Of a stretch of DNA of 64,000 nucleotides, positions 63,185 through 64,000 are shown one piece after another. The first letter of the stretch is position 1, and every line of letters begins with the position of its first letter. Below the pieces are notes generated by a model. The model worked only from the letters and a program-made list of their open reading frames with translations, made no database searches and was not told the DNA's origin. A program made the translations under genes and the position numbers. The stretch covers positions 9,302,001 through 9,366,000 of the forward strand of contig OU612068.1 in the NCBI GenBank assembly GCA_914767715.1, written 5' to 3'. The stretch comes from Membranipora membranacea. Its lineage: Eukaryota; Bryozoa; Gymnolaemata; Cheilostomatida; Membraniporidae.

Positions 63185-64000
63185 ATGCATACATATCTCG
63201 CTTTAGGAGCCCTACTGGCACTTGGAGTTTGCGGTAAGTATATCATAATGATCATCATCATTATTTGTCTAACGTTATTTGAAATCTCATCACAACAAAT
63301 TAAGTTATCTCATGCTGCTTTCAGGATGAGTTGAGTGATCAGTAAAGTCAACAGCTTTTAATTTATATACAATCCCTAAAAACTTTGAATATCGAGAAGT
63401 TGAACCATGCCAATTTTTGTGTGTGATGGTTTTTTTCATGTTCATTTCTTACATTTTAGTGAGTGGTCAGGGGACATTCTTACCTCTACAAACAGTCAGT
63501 ACTCTCTCAGATACACCAGATTTCCTTGTTGGGGTTAGCAGAGACAGTAGAAGCTCTTTTAAGAAACTTTTAACTAAGGGTAACGTAACAAAATGGACGC
63601 AGACTGTTGACGGCATTCCTGTTTATGGCTCCGTACTCACAACTCACGGCGATGAAAAAGGTAATTACAATGTATTGCTAACATTTTATTTTTATTTCTT
63701 TCAAAAGATCTGCCAACAAAGGAATATTTAAACAAACTTTTTTTATCTCACCAATTAACCATTCAAATCCCTCATAATTTAACATGCAGCTTCTTCTTGT
63801 TTACAGGAGTGATAAAGAAAGTACAGGGGTTTGCCTCCCGCTCAGTTGGACTCGTTGACACACGCCCAGAGATTTCTGAAGAAGAAGCTGTACAAACACT
63901 AAGAGCCCAATGGAACCACGCAAGAACAGTAGAAGAGGTGGAGGTTAGACTGGATGACCCTGAGTTACAGGTTCTTCATACTGTAAGTGATAACGATATT
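63185..64000 (+). CDS. Thermolysin-family (M4) metallopeptidase, second copy, 3' truncated by window end
   Basis: Exons 63185-63233, 63460-63660 and 63807-63982 have the same lengths (49, 201, 176) and phases as exons 1-3 of the minus-strand copy, with GT-AG borders at each. They encode the signal peptide MHTYLALGALLALGVCG and the first part of the FTP/PepSY-type prodomain. The protein from exons 2 and 3 is identical to the other copy, although the DNA differs at 18 sites. Zinc-binding and catalytic exons would lie beyond 64000, so activity cannot be judged. Head-to-head arrangement with the first copy points to an inverted duplication. Confidence 0.92.

Noticed and set aside
1-64000. tRNA, rRNA or other structured RNA genes
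   Set aside because: No cloverleaf, A/B-box pair or rRNA-like stretch was recognised by eye; tRNAscan-SE or Infernal would be needed to exclude them.

Overview
The window is nuclear DNA of a metazoan animal, probably a marine invertebrate; the species cannot be read from the sequence. The evidence is spliceosomal genes with GT-AG introns of about 0.3-4 kb, clear orthologs of vertebrate genes (MCRS1, USP32, KIAA0753/moonraker), rhodopsin-family GPCRs, non-LTR retrotransposon fragments and several small inverted-repeat elements. Base composition is AT-rich.

Layout. 1-3.8 kb: the last two coding exons of MCRS1 (+). 5.6-15.3 kb: two paralogous rhodopsin-family GPCR genes (+), each with an uninterrupted coding region, about 6 kb apart in DNA where I see only small repeats. 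16.7-45.0 kb: a complete 30-exon USP32 ortholog on the minus strand, whose exons I could join in one open frame (1,436 residues) from the EF-hand N-terminus to a C-terminal CaaX box. Its introns hold most of the mobile-element debris: two LINE fragments, a 0.55-kb palindrome carrying a coding-like fragment, a foldback element, a recent 153-bp duplication, and two copies of one 415-bp inverted-repeat element placed on either side of coding exon 2.

45.0-53.7 kb: KIAA0753/moonraker (+), head-to-head with USP32 across a ~0.9-kb shared promoter region and apparently complete (717 residues if translation starts at 45926). 53.9-56.4 kb: a four-exon minus-strand gene for an unrecognised 239-residue single-pass membrane protein, tail-to-tail with KIAA0753. 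57.4-64.0 kb: two divergently transcribed thermolysin-family (M4) metallopeptidase genes. The minus copy is complete (9 exons, 511 residues); the plus copy runs off the end of the window after exon 3.

The genes do not form one pathway: USP32 is a membrane-anchored deubiquitinase, KIAA0753 a centriolar-satellite protein, MCRS1 a nuclear and spindle protein, and the GPCRs and secreted proteases form local paralog pairs. The most notable items are the M4 pair (a mainly bacterial family in an intron-containing animal form, with only synonymous differences between copies in prodomain exons 2-3), the exon-flanking element pair in USP32, and the palindrome carrying an open reading frame fragment.
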